DNA of 64,000 nucleotides, taken from assembly GCF_036850765.1 (NCBI RefSeq), contig NC_089491.1, positions 189,579,520-189,643,519 of the forward strand, given 5' to 3'. How positions within the stretch are numbered: the stretch's first letter is position 1; each line of letters begins with the position of its first letter. Origin of the DNA: Saccopteryx bilineata. Its lineage: Eukaryota; Chordata; Mammalia; Chiroptera; Emballonuridae. Under the pieces are notes generated by a model. It saw nothing but the letters and a program-made list of their open reading frames with translations. It was not told the origin of the DNA and did no database searches. The position numbers and the translations under genes are program-made. Below, piece after piece: positions 24,892-35,572 of the stretch.

Positions 24892-24990
24892 CATTTTTCA
24901 ACCACTGGTCCAAGGACCAGTAGCTATTTCATGCCGGTCTGTGAAACAGTTAACTACCCTAATGGTGTATGAAGATTATAGACTCAATGA
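24892..24990 (+). mobile_element. hAT-like terminal fragment
   Basis: CAGCATTTTTCAACCACTGG followed by a TCCAAGGACCAG hairpin and CCGGTCTGTGAAACAG resembles the end of a non-autonomous hAT. The other end is not found. Confidence 0.4.
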
Positions 24991-25469
24991 TACTGACTGA
25001 ATTCACTTATGCTCAGGGTGATTTCTGCTTCAGCAGTCCCCATTACAATTCTCCTATTTTCACAAAAGTTGAAACCACTACTCTGCAGCACCCTGCTGTT
25101 CCTGGTGGAGCTAGCTTCTGCAGTGGATACGAAGGCACTACTTACTGCTCCTTGCAGGCTGGCCAGTTCATCTGGACAGAACTCCTACTTGAACTATCTA
25201 GGTGGAGCAAGAATGTAAATTATGGCTTTCACTGGCTTCTCTGATCCTAGAAAGTTCCCTCAGATCCCAAAGAGGTCTACTCATTCCCCAAATCTTCTCA
25301 TCTCAGTCTCTCTCTCTCTCTCTCTCTCAGTTGGTGTACAGAAGCTGTTCAATTGGCCCTCAGTTATCTCTCAGGAAAAACTGTACTACATAGGTGTATA
25401 TTCAGTGTGTTCATGGGATGGGGTGAGCTCAGCATCCTCCTAAACTGCCATCTCGGACCCTCCTCCTAT

Positions 25470-26225
25470 GGCCTCATGCACCAATTTAACAAATCAAGCC
25501 TGTCTCAAAAGATACAGTATAAGAATACATTAAAGTAGGAAGTAGACTAAAAATAATCAACTAATTGTAAAAATTCAAAGCAGCCATTAAAGCACCAACA
25601 CAATCCTCCTCCCTGAGCAACTTTACTTGCTGCTCACTAGTATGAAGCAATTTTCTCTCATCCATAGGAGTAATAGCCTAGGTAGTACTGGGAGTCATCA
25701 AACAACTTACTGTAGAAAAAAGAAACCTCAGACTTCACCCCGTCAAATTAAAGCAAGCCTACCAAATCCAAATACTCTGCTATTTAGTCAAATAACTGCT
25801 ACATGACTAAATATTAATTTATAATACCTTCTTAGCATTAAGGAGGGCTTCTCGCCTGTCTCACGAGATCCTATATCCCAGACAATTTCATTCTTTTTTT
25901 GAGATATAAAATGATCCCCACCTTTGAGCTATTGCTAGTATTTTTTCTCCATCTCTCATCTTCACCTTTCATATCCCAAATTTACTACTTTTATGTATTA
26001 GAAAATCCTAGAAAGATCATAGAGTAAATCAAATACCAGCATTTTTTAAAGTGCCTCTTTCTATAGGTAACACACCTACTACAGTTCAGTTTCATTGCTT
26101 ATTAATTAAACATTACTCTTAATTTGAGCCACAATTCACATACCCAGCAAAAATTTATCTTGAAAATGCAAAATTGCTTTGCAAAAGTGATCAAATTCCA
26201 CCAATACAGTAACTATTCTTCTTCT
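25470..26225. other. Unassigned sequence
   Basis: No gene or repeat family recognised. Confidence 0.4.
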
Positions 26226-26229
26226 TTAA

Positions 26230-26490
26230 AGTGAAAGGAGAGGCCATAGATTCCAACATGCAACCTGACCAGATCCACAGGGCAACCCCTGTCAAGGACT
26301 GATGCTCAAATCAATTGAGCTATTTTTAGTGCCTGAGGCTGACCACTGAGACCAACCCAGCTGTCCTTAGCACCCCAGCCCACACTAAAACCAATGGAGC
26401 CAATCGAGCCACAGGCTACAGGAGGCGAAGAAGAAGAGAAGGGGGAGAGAAAACAGATGTTCCATTCTCTTGTGTGCCCTGAAAGGCCAG
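26230..26490 (-). repeat. Older tRNA-derived SINE, head truncated
   Basis: Reverse copy with AGTGAAAGGAGAGGCC at left, ACCAATGGAGCCAATCGAGCC in the body (older subfamily) and TGTGTGCCCTG at right. The tRNA head is cut short. Confidence 0.7.
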
Positions 26491-27399
26491 AGGTCTTTAA
26501 GTAACTATGCCAGATCATAAAGTAACTATTTCTTACAAAATGTTTTGTTACAAATTAATCTTCTTAGCATATCAACTTTACCAAATATATGGGTTAAAAG
26601 ACTAGCCTATCCCAGCAAAAGAAACACAATCTTTAAAAAAAAAACCACAAATGCCTGGGAAGACATTTAATAATCCCTACAGAACAAATGCTACAACAGA
26701 AAGTTAATTTGCAATTTTAAAAATACACATAAATGTCTGACATTCAAGTTAAGTTACCTATCAAATTATTTTAAGATCCAAAAACTGTTTAGAATTCCAA
26801 AAATAATAATAATAATAAGTAGGCCTTTCTCATTGGGTTTAGGAATGCTCAATATATTCAGAAACAAAAAAAGCAAAATCTGACACCTGCTCTACTTCTT
26901 AAGTGCAACATTCAGGAAAAAAGATTACACATAAATACTTATTAAAATTGTAAACTCTTCTCACAAACATCTAAAAAGGTGTTAAACCAATAGATAATAA
27001 CAAATGATTATAAAAAATACAAACAGCCCTAAAATTTCTGAACTCAAATGCTAAATAGCACACAAATGTTCCCTGCACAGGGCCCGCTTTCAAGACTCCA
27101 CGCTGATGAGAGTTCACTGGATACAAAGCTGTAGAGGATGAGATCCCCCTACTGACACCCAGCAAAACTTATTCCAGCTTTGAAGAAAATTAAATTGAAA
27201 TGCAAATCTTCTGAAATTCCTACTCTAAAACTCTCAACTAAACCTAAACACACTATAAAAGCTGCTTTTCGTTCATTCCTAATCCTTCGAAAGCATTTTC
27301 TGCCTGGAAAATTTTCCTCCCATAAGCTTTGGACAAACTTTTCCGTCCTTTCAACCTACTCCAGGAAGCCTTCAGCCCGCCCTCACCTCCCGCACCCTG
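26491..27399. other. Unassigned PAN3 intronic sequence
   Basis: AT-rich to about 27,100, then rising GC toward the CpG island. Nothing recognised. Confidence 0.4.
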
Positions 27400-27835
27400 A
27401 CCCAATCACATCCACTAGGTAACCTCAGCACTCGCAGGAACCCCTTCACACGGGCACGGAAAGAACAGGAGCCTGCAAATCCAGCCCCTTTCCACACACC
27501 CCCGGAAACGACATCCTTTCTCACACACCTCACGCCACAGCCCATCCCCCTTCCTCCCCGCCCCCACTCACACCACCCCGGTCCACCCACCCACGTTCCA
27601 GGGAACCTAGTCTCTCCGCGCTCCCCTCTTGCCTCAGGCGGTGGGGCGGGGAAGCAGGAAGCAGGAAGGAGGACACAGGCCCGGCCTGGGCCCTCTCATA
27701 CCGCCCAGAGGCAAAGGGGTAAGCCTGCGGGCCGGGCTCCGCGGCGAGACTGCCGGGCCTCATCCGGCCCGTCCGGCCCCAGGCCTCCCGCCCGCCGACG
27801 CCCCGCGGCCGCCTCCCGGCCCGGACCACACTTAC

Positions 27836-28277
27836 TTGCCAGCCGCGGTCCATCGAGCACCCCGCTGCTGCCTCCTCCACCAGCTGTGGCTCCCGGCCCC
27901 GGGCCCCCCAGGTCCGGCTTCTTGGGCCCCGGGGGCTGCCCGGCTCCCCCCGCCGGGCCCGTTCCAGGCGTAAAGCCGGCCGCGGTTGCGGCCGCGCCCG
28001 CCAGAGCTAAGGGGACGCTGTTGCTATGGAGGCCGAGGCACGGGCCCGCGCCGGCGGCGGGGTCCTCGTGCAGGAACTGACACTCCTCTCCGTAGAAGCA
28101 CGTCTTGTCCTTAGCGTAGTAGCGGCAGTACTTCAGCTTGACCCCCGCGGCCGCCCCGCCGGGGACACCCCCGACCCCCGGCGGGGCCACCACCGCCACA
28201 GCCGCCGCCAGCGAGGAGGAGGAGGAGGAGGAGGAGGCGGCGGCCAAGGGGGGCGGGAGGCCGCCGCCACTGTTCAT
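27836..28277 (-). CDS. PAN3: PAN3 first coding exon (partial CDS)
   Basis: Encodes residues 1-147 plus the first base of codon 148 of PAN3, the regulatory subunit of the cytoplasmic PAN2-PAN3 poly(A) deadenylase, which starts mRNA tail shortening. The start MNSGGGLPPP and the CCCH zinc finger match PAN3 as I know it. The zinc ligands are C51, C60, C66 and H70 (C-x8-C-x5-C-x3-H), expected to bind poly(A). The rest is low-complexity Ala/Gly/Pro sequence with an 8-serine run at residues 15-22. The exon ends ...GPRLA at CAA|GTAAGTG (intron starts at 27835 on the minus strand); an incoming exon starting TT would give the Ile-Pro that follows in known PAN3. The ATG has G at -3. The PAM2, pseudokinase and C-terminal domains are not in the window; they should lie left of position 1. 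Confidence 0.95.
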
Positions 28278-28722
28278 GGCAACGCCGCAGCCTCGTTCCC
28301 CGCTGCTGCCCGAGGAGCCGCCGCCACCATAGACTGGGGAGGGAAGGAGGACGCTGCCGGTGCCGGATAAAAGCCTGGGCGGGCGGGTCCGTCCCGCTGC
28401 GGGAGCCCGAGCGCCCGGGGAGGGGGAGGGGAGGAGAGAGGCAGGACAGGGTAGGAGGGCGCGGAGGGGAGGGGGGAGTTGGGATTCTCTCACTCACTCT
28501 CGTTCTTTTTTCTTAAAGGGGCCGCGCGGGACGTTGGGGTGGGCACGTAGGCCCACACAGGGACTTCGAGAGCGCTGGCTAGGGGAGGGGAAGCGGCAGC
28601 CACGAACAGGTGGGGAGGGCGGAAGGGCCGGTTTATTTTTAAATTCTGCCTCCACTCGCTCGCGCTCTGGTTCCTCCAAGTTGTTTATTCCATTTTCCTC
28701 TTCCTGAGACGGCCGTGGGCGC

Positions 28723-28733
28723 TGCGCATGCGC
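28723..28733. promoter_or_regulatory. NRF-1-like palindromic site
   Basis: TGCGCATGCGC is a near-perfect NRF-1 consensus palindrome about 450 bp upstream of the PAN3 ATG, in the CpG island. NRF-1 sites are common in CpG-island promoters of housekeeping genes. Occupancy is inferred, not shown. Confidence 0.5.
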
Positions 28734-28850
28734 GCCGAGGCGCGGGGTCTTGTGGGTAGCGGGAATGCGAGGGGAAGCCCCCTGGCCTCCGGCCCCTGGG
28801 GCAGACCCTAGCTAGCCCCGGTTGGGCCAACGGTCGGAGGTAGCTCTCCC

Positions 28851-29176
28851 ACGCGCTTCTGGGTGGTGAAATTCTCACAAGACGAATAGCTTCCTTTTTA
28901 GTGTATCCCCTTGTAAAGGCAGTTGTCATTTTTTTTATGGAAAGGGTAAAATTAATGCGGACAGTCATTTTGAGGGGCCGCCCCTGGGGATGGAGCCCAA
29001 GTCCTTGCTCTACTTAAAAGAATAGTTTCAACCTGTTGACCACATTCCTCTCCTTTTCTCACCAACCTTCCTTTTTTTCCTTCCCCTGAAAGCTGATGAG
29101 AACTATAGGACTGATTAATTTCTGGGCGTTTTATCAAAACAACAACAAAAAACTGTTCCAAATAAGGTTGATTTAG
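28851..29176. other. Upstream flank of PAN3 CpG island
   Basis: GC falls to background. No gene recognised. Confidence 0.4.
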
Positions 29177-29179
29177 AGT

Positions 29180-29393
29180 CGGGTCTCTAAACTTTTTCCA
29201 CAGGGGGCCAGTTCACTGTCCCTCAGACCATTGGAGGGCTGCCAAATACAGTGGTTCTCTCACTGACCACCAATGAAAGAGGTGCCCCTTCCAGAAGTGC
29301 AGTGGGGGCTGGATAAATGGCCTCAGGGGGCCGCATTGCAGCCAGCGGGCGGTAGTTTGGGGATGCCTGAAAACCCCCTGCTCGGTGCAACAC
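29180..29393 (+). mobile_element. hAT MITE, internally deleted
   Basis: Same family as 34048..34357: CTCTAAACTTTTTCCACAGG, CTGTCCCTCAGACCATTGGA, ACCACCAATGAAAGAGGTGC and GTAGTTTGGGGATGCCTG, with the AT-rich middle missing. No clear TSD. Confidence 0.75.
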
Positions 29394-29446
29394 CTGTTTT
29401 CTCTGAATTTATGTTATTGAAGGCTTCTGTAAAATATAAAAAACAA

Positions 29447-29796
29447 GCCCTGGCCAGTGGCTCAGAGGTAGAGCATCGGCCTGGGGTGCAGGAGTCCCGG
29501 GTTCGATTCTGGCCAGGGCACACAGAAGCGCCCATCTGCTTCTCCACCCCTCCCTCTCTCCTTCCTCTCTGTCTCTCTCTTCCCCTCCCGCAGCCAAGGC
29601 TCCATTGGAGCAAAGTTGGCCCCGGGTGCTGGGGAGGGCTCTAGAATGGCTCTGGTTGCAACAGAGCGATGCCCCAGATGGACAGAGCATCACCCCCTCA
29701 TGGGCAAGCAGGGTGGATCCGGGCGCATGTGGGAGTCTGTCTGACTGCCTCCCCTTTCCAGCTTCGGGGGGGGGGGGGAATATATATATATATATA
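29447..29796 (+). repeat. SINE, 'CCCTGGCC' family, with G-run and (TA)n tail
   Basis: Forward copy whose usual TCAGAAAAA end is replaced by a G tract (about 13 G from 29766) and (TA)n. TSD close to ATAAAAA(A)CAAG on both sides. Confidence 0.9.
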
Positions 29797-29997
29797 TATA
29801 AAAACAAGATTTCACCTGGGGACAACACTGCCTGTGCAGCACTGGAAGGGTTCATTTATAAATGTATTGGGCTGCTTTTCTCTGCCTAACTGTTGGTCAA
29901 ATAAGTTTGAAAATATGATATATAGGTTTGCTTCCTTATAGTTTGCATTGGGTGTGGAGGACAGGCTGTAAGCAGGCAGGGTTGTTATACCCTAAGG

Positions 29998-30320
29998 CAG
30001 GGGCCCCCAAACTGCGGGCCGCATGCGGCCCCCTGAGGCCATTTATCCGGCCCCCGCTGCACTTCCGGAAGGGGCACCTCTTTCATTGGTGGTCAGTGAG
30101 AGGAGCATAGTTCCCATTGAAATACTGGTCAGTTTGTTGATTTATAATAAATTTACTTGTTCTTTATTTTAAATATTGTATTTGTTCCCGTTTTGTTTTT
30201 TTACTTTAAAATAAGATATGTGGAGTGTACATAGGGATTTGTTCATAGTTTTTTTATACTCCGGCCCTACAACGGTCTGAGGGACAGTGAATTGGCCCCC
30301 TGTGTAAAAAACTAAGCCTG
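29998..30320 (-). mobile_element. hAT MITE with perfect 8-bp TSD
   Basis: Ends CAGGGGCCCCCAAACTGCGG and TGTAAAAAACTAAGCCTG. The sequence is the reverse complement of the family at 34048..34357. TSD CCCTAAGG at 29990..29997 and 30321..30328. Confidence 0.9.
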
Positions 30321-30538
30321 CCCTAAGGCTTAGATTTAAGACTAAGCTTTTCCCCACACCCTTGACTGTTGCATGATGTGGGGTGGTGCACTCTCATGAG
30401 GAATCCCATTATGCCTCAGATAAGTGACTTTGTATCAGAGACCTCCTTGTTTGTATATTGGATTAAAGGTTTTGATTTCTACACCATAAAATGGGGCAGA
30501 CCAGCAGCTTGCTCTCTCTCGGTTCCTGAGATTAGTGT

Positions 30539-30915
30539 TAGAGGAGAGAGCAGAGAAAGGCCACGTGGAGGACAGGAGAAGCAGCCAAGATGGCGGAGTG
30601 CTGAAGGAGAAGCCAGTTGTTGCCGAATTTATGCAGAGAAGGAGATGGGGAACAGAAGTGAATAAGGCTAGTGAGCTAGAAACATTTGATTCTAGGAAAC
30701 TCGGATAAGTCAGTGTCTTTGGGAACCCTGAATGCAAAGGGAAGTATTTCCCCACTGTGTGTATTTCTTGCCGGCTGGATGCAAGCTAGGATTAAAGGTA
30801 ATGGCCCATCAGTTCTTGGCTCTTGTTTAATTACCGGCTCTCCAAATCAAATGCGAACCTGCGTGGGCCAGGCGGCTGTGATGGTGGCCGTGGTTACTGG
30901 CTTTACACTAACCTT
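30539..30915 (+). repeat. Interspersed repeat, LTR-like, paralogue of 43784..44160
   Basis: About 375 bp align closely with 43784..44160: GAGAGCAGAGAAAGGCCACG, GCAGCCAAGATGGCGGAG, TAAGGCTAGTGAGCTAGAAA, CAAGCTAGGATTAAAGGTAA, ATGCGAACCTGCGTGGGCCA. The family is not recognised. The second copy is bounded like an LTR. Left flanking wording (CAGATAAGTGACTTTGTATC) resembles the LTR family at 51089. Confidence 0.6.
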
Positions 30916-31285
30916 GATTTGAAATTCATTTCTAAAAGATACTTTTCCCCTCTGAGATCTCTGATGTTTTAAAGTTTTGCTATATTTAGAAAAAAAGTTT
31001 TCAGGAATTTTAAATATAGTAATTGCTGTGGAGAGAAAAGTAATGTTAACGTTTTAGTTTTACTCCTCTGTAAAAGATTATCTCAAAAAGCAGTATGGCA
31101 GTTATTAAGTGGGGGATACTTGTTAGTCATATTTAAGGAATTGTGGCAAACAGAAGAAGTCACAGAAGAGTGGACATAAGCAAGGGTGCCACACTGCAAA
31201 AAAGGAGGAAAAGTGGACTCCATAGACCATAAACTGGTAAGCCTGGTGATGTTCCTTAACTAAATTCATAAATAATAGCAGTGTC

Positions 31286-31477
31286 GCCTGACCTGTGGTG
31301 GCGCAGTGGATAAAGCGTCGACCTGGAAATGCTGAGGCCGCCGGTTCGAAACCCTGGGCTTGCCTGGTCAAGGCACATATGGGAGTTGATGCCTCCAGCT
31401 CCTCCCCCCTTTCTCTCTCTCTGTCTCTCCTCTCTGTCTCTTCCTCTCCTCTCTAAAATGAATAAATAAAAAATAAT
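31286..31477 (+). repeat. Short SINE, 'GCCTGACCTGTGG' family
   Basis: Full-length copy. TSD AATAATAGCA[G/T]TGT at 31271..31284 (one extra base follows) and 31478..31491. Confidence 0.93.
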
Positions 31478-31514
31478 AATAATAGCATTGTATTTGTTTG
31501 AAAACATTTTCCCA

Positions 31515-31889
31515 GCCCTGGCTGGTTGGCTCAGTGGTACAGCGTCGGCCTGGCGTGCAGGAGTCCTGGGTTTGATTCCTGGCCAGGGCACACAGGAAAA
31601 GCGCCCATCTGCTTCTCTACCCCTCCCCCTCTCCTTCCTCTCTGTCTCTCTCTTCCCCTCCTGCAGCCAAAGCTCCATTGGAGCAAAGTTGGCCCAGGCA
31701 CTGAGGATGGCTCTGTGGTCTCTGCCGCAGGCACTAGAATGGCTCTGGTTGCAACAGAGCGATGCCCAAATGGGCAGAGCATTGCCCCCTGGTGGGCGTG
31801 CTGGATGGATCCCAGTTGGGCGCATGCAGGAGTCTGACTGGGTCCCCGTTTCCAACTTCAGAAAAATTCAAAAAAAAACCCAAAAACAT
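31515..31889 (+). repeat. SINE, 'CCCTGGCC' family
   Basis: Forward copy. TSD GAAAACATTTTCCCA / GAAAACATTTTTCCA (31500..31514 and 31890..31904). Confidence 0.94.
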
Positions 31890-32210
31890 GAAAACATTTT
31901 TCCATAGTATTTACTCAAATGTTTGTTAATTCCCATTACATATACAAAGAACTGTGCTTCGAGCTAGCTGGAGAAAGAGAAGTAAAGGAAGTGCAATCTT
32001 GTCTGAGTTCAAATGGCTTGTTTATCCTCTGGTTGGGAAGGCAGAAAGTACAAACCAGTCTCTTAAGTGCTAACATTATCACATTGACTGTTCCAGGATC
32101 TTACAGATGTTATATACTTCTGGGAGAAAGTTGATACCTTAATAGTAGGAGTTGAGAACATCTTTCAATTTATACAGATCTGAGTTTGTAACCCAGTGCC
32201 TACACTTAAT

Positions 32211-32814
32211 ATACTGCTCACAAAAATTAGGGGATATTTCAAAATGAATATGAAGCAATAAAAAAAGCATTTGATTTTTTTTTATTAAACAAGGACATCA
32301 GAAAAGAAAACGACAAGTCAAAGAAAGTTGTTTGATTATGCAAATAAGCTGCAAAACCAGCTTTTATTTTATTGGTGAAAATGCACTATACAAAAGGCTG
32401 AAAGTACTGTAGTATCTACACCAGGGGTCTCAAACTCAACTCAGCATGTGGGCCGCAGAACAAGATCACAGCTGTTTGGCGGGCCGCACTAGGTCTACAA
32501 AAGGCAACTGTTACACAACACTTTTCTCACTGCAGTTGAAAACAAAAAAAATCAGTACAACAAGCACAATCGTACATGCAGTTTACTCAGTGTCACAAAA
32601 CGACCAGAAACTAGTTCGCATCACAACTGCTGTTAACTAAGCTAATATCTAGCTAGGATGCTAGAGAAATGAAAATTACAAGTAGGCTCCTAGGCTTACT
32701 TAATTTTATCCAAAATATTTTGATCTTCGTGGATTAGTCTGCGGGCCACGGGCCGCGAGTTTGAGACCCCTGATCTACACGTTCCCTGATCCCCTAATTT
32801 TTGTGAGCAGTGTA
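32211..32814 (+). mobile_element. Tc1/mariner MITE, split by a hAT MITE
   Basis: Left end ATACTGCTCACAAAAATTAG and right end CCCCTAATTTTTGTGAGCAG, same family as 11882..13388. About 205 bp of left and 35 bp of right end surround the hAT insertion. Confidence 0.9.
32422..32772 (+). mobile_element. hAT MITE with perfect 8-bp TSD
   Basis: TIR CAGGGGTCTCAAACTC and its inverse GAGTTTGAGACCCCTG. TSD ATCTACAC at 32414..32421 and 32773..32780. 351 bp, non-coding, with GTGGGCCGCAG / CTGCGGGCCACG subterminal inverted motifs. Confidence 0.95.
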
Positions 32815-33125
32815 GCTGTGTTACTCTGGGTGAGTTGCTTCACTACTCTGTACCTTATTGTTGAATAGATAAGAATAGTGCATACTCCATAAAATGTAAA
32901 GGAATGTATATAAAGTGTCCCATACTTAGTAAGAATTCAATAGGTTGTAGCTGTTGCTATTAGTAGTTTCACCGATAGTAGTCAACATATGAGAGTTCAG
33001 GAAAGAGCATTCCAGGCACAACAAACAGCATATACAAAAGGCCCTGAGGAGAAAGAGAAATTAGATTGTTAGAATACTGATGATTTTTGCAGATTGAGCA
33101 GGGACCATATCACAAAAATCCTTGT

Positions 33126-33147
33126 CACTTTGAGTAGTATGTGTGTA

Positions 33148-33178
<31 letters not shown>

Positions 33179-33423
33179 TCATGTACGTCCTTGTGCCTCC
33201 TGACCATCCAGAGTACAATCGTACAAAAACTTTTATTTCAAAAATGTATAAGGCAACATTAAAAATGGCAAATGTATGTTCTTGTTTCCATGAATTGGTT
33301 ATCAAACAAACATAATTTTAAGTTAATAAAACTGTAATTGGAACTAATTTCATTTTTTGAAATAAAAGACAAAACTCACTCCCAGGAGTCAGCGAGCATG
33401 AAAAAAACTCACTACTCAAAGGG
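33126..33423 (+). mobile_element. piggyBac-like MITE
   Basis: Left end CACTTTGAGTAGT and right end ACTACTCAAAGGG followed by TTAT. The most complete uninterrupted copy of the family; a (GT)n/(TA)n run at 33140..33178 lies near the left end. Confidence 0.7.
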
Positions 33424-33429
33424 TTATAA

Positions 33430-34035
33430 AGCATGCTAAAAGAATTAGACTTTTTCTTGAAGGCAATAAATAGTTGCTACAGGGTTTTAAAAAGTCAGGT
33501 AACAACTTGATCCAATTTCCCTTCAGGAAAAAACAGTTTTTTTTCTGATCCTTCTAAGAACCCTACAAGGAAAATAAAGAATATGGGTTATCACTATTTT
33601 GTAGATGAATGAACTGAGTAAAGCTGGAGTTACACAAAATAACCAGCTGTAAATTACAAGGCCAAGACTTAAACTCAGAACTTCCAATTATGAAACATGT
33701 TCTTTCCATTCATTACACATTTTGCCATTTCTAAATAAATGTATATGTCAGTGGATAGCTTGGAAAGTGGTGTTTTATGGTGAGACAACAGAAGTTCATT
33801 AAGTTCATGCCAGATTAGGCATGTCATTCAAATCTTTATTGAGAATCTATATACTAGGTACCAATCAAGTTCTGGGCTTGACTGTAATATACAAAAATGT
33901 GTAAGATATAACCTGTCCTCAAAAGTTACTGGGCACCATGAGGGACATGCCAAAGATAAAGTAAATCATCCTTCAAAACCACATTGAATAAAGTTTTCTA
34001 TTAAATCCTTTGAACAAGATGGGAGAGAGTAAGCT
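33430..34035. other. Unassigned sequence
   Basis: No gene recognised. Part (33590..33700) may be an ancient MIR-like remnant. Confidence 0.35.
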
Positions 34036-34047
34036 GAGATACTAGAG

Positions 34048-34357
34048 CAGCGGTCCCCAAACTTTTTACACAGGGGACCAGTTTACTGTCCCTCAGACCA
34101 TTGGAGGGCCGGACTATAAAAAAAAAACTATGAACAAATCCCTATGCACATGGCACATATTTTAACGTAAAAAAACAAAACGGGAACAAATACAATATTT
34201 AAAATAAAGAACAAGTAAATTTAAATCAACAAACTGACCAATATTTCAATGGGAACTATGCTCCTCTCACTGACCACCAATGAAAGAGGTGCCCCTTCCA
34301 GAAGTGCGGCGGGGGCCGGATAAATGGCCTCAGGGGACCGCAGTTTGGGGACTCCTG
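34048..34357 (+). mobile_element. hAT MITE
   Basis: Ends CAGCGGTCCCCAAACTTTTT and GTTTGGGGACTCCTG. TSD TACTAGAG / TGCTAGAG (34040..34047 and 34358..34365), 7 of 8 matching. The reference copy of this family in the window. Confidence 0.9.
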
Positions 34358-34391
34358 TGCTAGAGCTAGGTGACTTCAATACTCTGAGTAG

Positions 34392-34786
34392 CCCTGGCCG
34401 GTTGGCTCAGCGGTAGAGCGTCGGCCTAGCGTGCGGAGGACCCGGGTTCGATTCCTGGCCAGGGCACATAGGAGAAGCGCCCATTTGCTTCTCCACCTCT
34501 CCGCCGCGCTTTCCTCTCTGTCTCTCTCTTCCCCTCCCGCAGCCAAGGCTCCATTGGAGCAAAGATGGCCCGGGTGCTGGGCATGGCTCTGTGGCCTCTG
34601 CCTCAGGCGCTAGAGTGGCTCTGGTCGCAATATGGCGACGCCCAGGATGGGCAGAGCATCGCCCCCTGGGGGGCAGAGCACCGCCCCTGGTGGGCGTGCC
34701 GGGTGGATCCCGGTGGGGCGCATGCGGGAGTCTGTCTGCCTGTCTCTCCCTGTTTCCAGCTTCAGAAAAATGAAAAAAAAAAAAAA
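34392..34786 (+). repeat. SINE, 'CCCTGGCC' family
   Basis: Forward full-length copy, probably young, with perfect 14-bp TSD AATACTCTGAGTAG at 34378..34391 and 34787..34800. Confidence 0.97.
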
Positions 34787-35269
34787 AATACTCTGAGTAG
34801 TCCAAGTGTTGATAAAGCTGGCTTTGGAGCTCCTTGAACAATATCTAAAGAGTATCGATAAAATGATGTATTTCAACATGGTCTTTACAGTCTTCCTTTG
34901 GACTCTGTTTGTTCTTAGCCAACTTTTATGAAAAAATGTTGTCTACTGCCTAGATGAAGAAATAGATAACATATTTAGCAGATCTGCAATGTGCTACAAA
35001 ACCAGTGGAGATAGATAATTCAATAAATGACAGATTAGGATTTGTAAATCTCCATCAGCTGAAAACATTGGCTAGTGCTAACAAACAAAGCCTCAGTTAA
35101 ATTGAGGGAAAACAGCAAACAGTCACTTGAATACATTGTTGATGATACATTCTTCCCCTGCCACCCCAACCCAGGCAAGTTAGCAGTGTTTTTTCAAAAG
35201 CCCTTTAAAAAGTACTTTGCCTTTGAAATATTATTCTACTTGGCAAATAATTTCTAAGAAAATAACTAA

Positions 35270-35572
35270 GAATTTTTATGTTCCAATGTGCTCATTGCAC
35301 TATTATATACAGAAGCCAAAAGAAAAAAAGTTGTAAACAACCTAAATTCTGAAACCATGGGGAATGGTTAAATAGTGAACTGTCCATATGCAATATTGTG
35401 CAGTCATTAAAAATGATAGCGCTGAAAATGTACAAGGGTGCTTATGACACCATGTAAATATTTAACAATACAAAGTTATATATGCTGTGTCATAAGCACT
35501 GCCTCAAAACATTAACAGTGGTTTTTACTAAGATGACAGAGTACGGTTTTTTTCCCTTTGTTTTTCAAATTT
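35270..35572 (+). mobile_element. Old L1 3' UTR-like fragment
   Basis: GGGGAATGGTTAAATAGTGAAC and AATATTGTGCAGTCATTAAAAATGAT are L1 3'-end wording. The fragment ends exactly at the transposon beginning at 35573. The 34,801..35,269 stretch to its left is unassigned. Confidence 0.55.

Larger units (their letters stand above)
18070..25465 (-). mobile_element. Old L1, antisense, internally deleted, host to nested insertions
   Basis: From left to right on the plus strand: L1 3' UTR complement (CTCCCCTCTGGTAACCATCAG), ORF2 C-terminal wording (19850..20870, 21206..21420), the inter-ORF/EN region (22010..22200, CTGGTAGGCAACATATAGA), ORF1 region (23800..24340), then a 5' UTR ending near 25460 with AACTGCCATCTCGGACCC, the complement of a typical L1 5' start. 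The ORF2 RT section is missing. Separate entries cover the insertions. The exact 3' boundary is uncertain. Confidence 0.7.
27400..28850. promoter_or_regulatory. PAN3: CpG island / PAN3 promoter and 5' UTR
   Basis: A block very rich in G, C and CpG in an otherwise AT-rich, CpG-poor window, covering PAN3 exon 1, its 5' UTR and the start of intron 1. No TATA box is evident, as usual for housekeeping CpG-island promoters. Upstream of the ATG lie an NRF-1-like palindrome (28723..28733), an ETS-like TTCCTCTTCCTG stretch near 28694 and GC-box-like GGGGAGGGG runs. The minus strand between 28278 and 28492 is open in the PAN3 frame but has no ATG, and a TGA precedes it, so I treat it as 5' UTR. The exact transcription start cannot be read from sequence alone. 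Confidence 0.85.
32180..32960 (+). repeat. MIR-like repeat interrupted by Tc1 MITE
   Basis: GATCTGAGTTTGTAACCCAG at left and AGCTGTGTTACTCTGGGTGA, TTGCTTCACTACTCTGTACC at right form one MIR body when the MITE at 32211..32814 is removed. Confidence 0.7.

Noticed and set aside
25560..26220. Possible mitochondrial insertion (NUMT)
   Set aside because: Some codon-like wording caught the eye, but I could not match any mitochondrial gene in order.
28026..28370. Plus-strand Gly/Arg/Ala-rich frames across the CpG island
   Set aside because: Shadow of PAN3 exon 1 and its 5' UTR. Stop-free by GC content.
28278..28492. In-frame 72-codon N-terminal extension of PAN3
   Set aside because: It starts only at a GTG, has no ATG, and a TGA lies directly upstream. 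It is more simply GC-rich 5' UTR.
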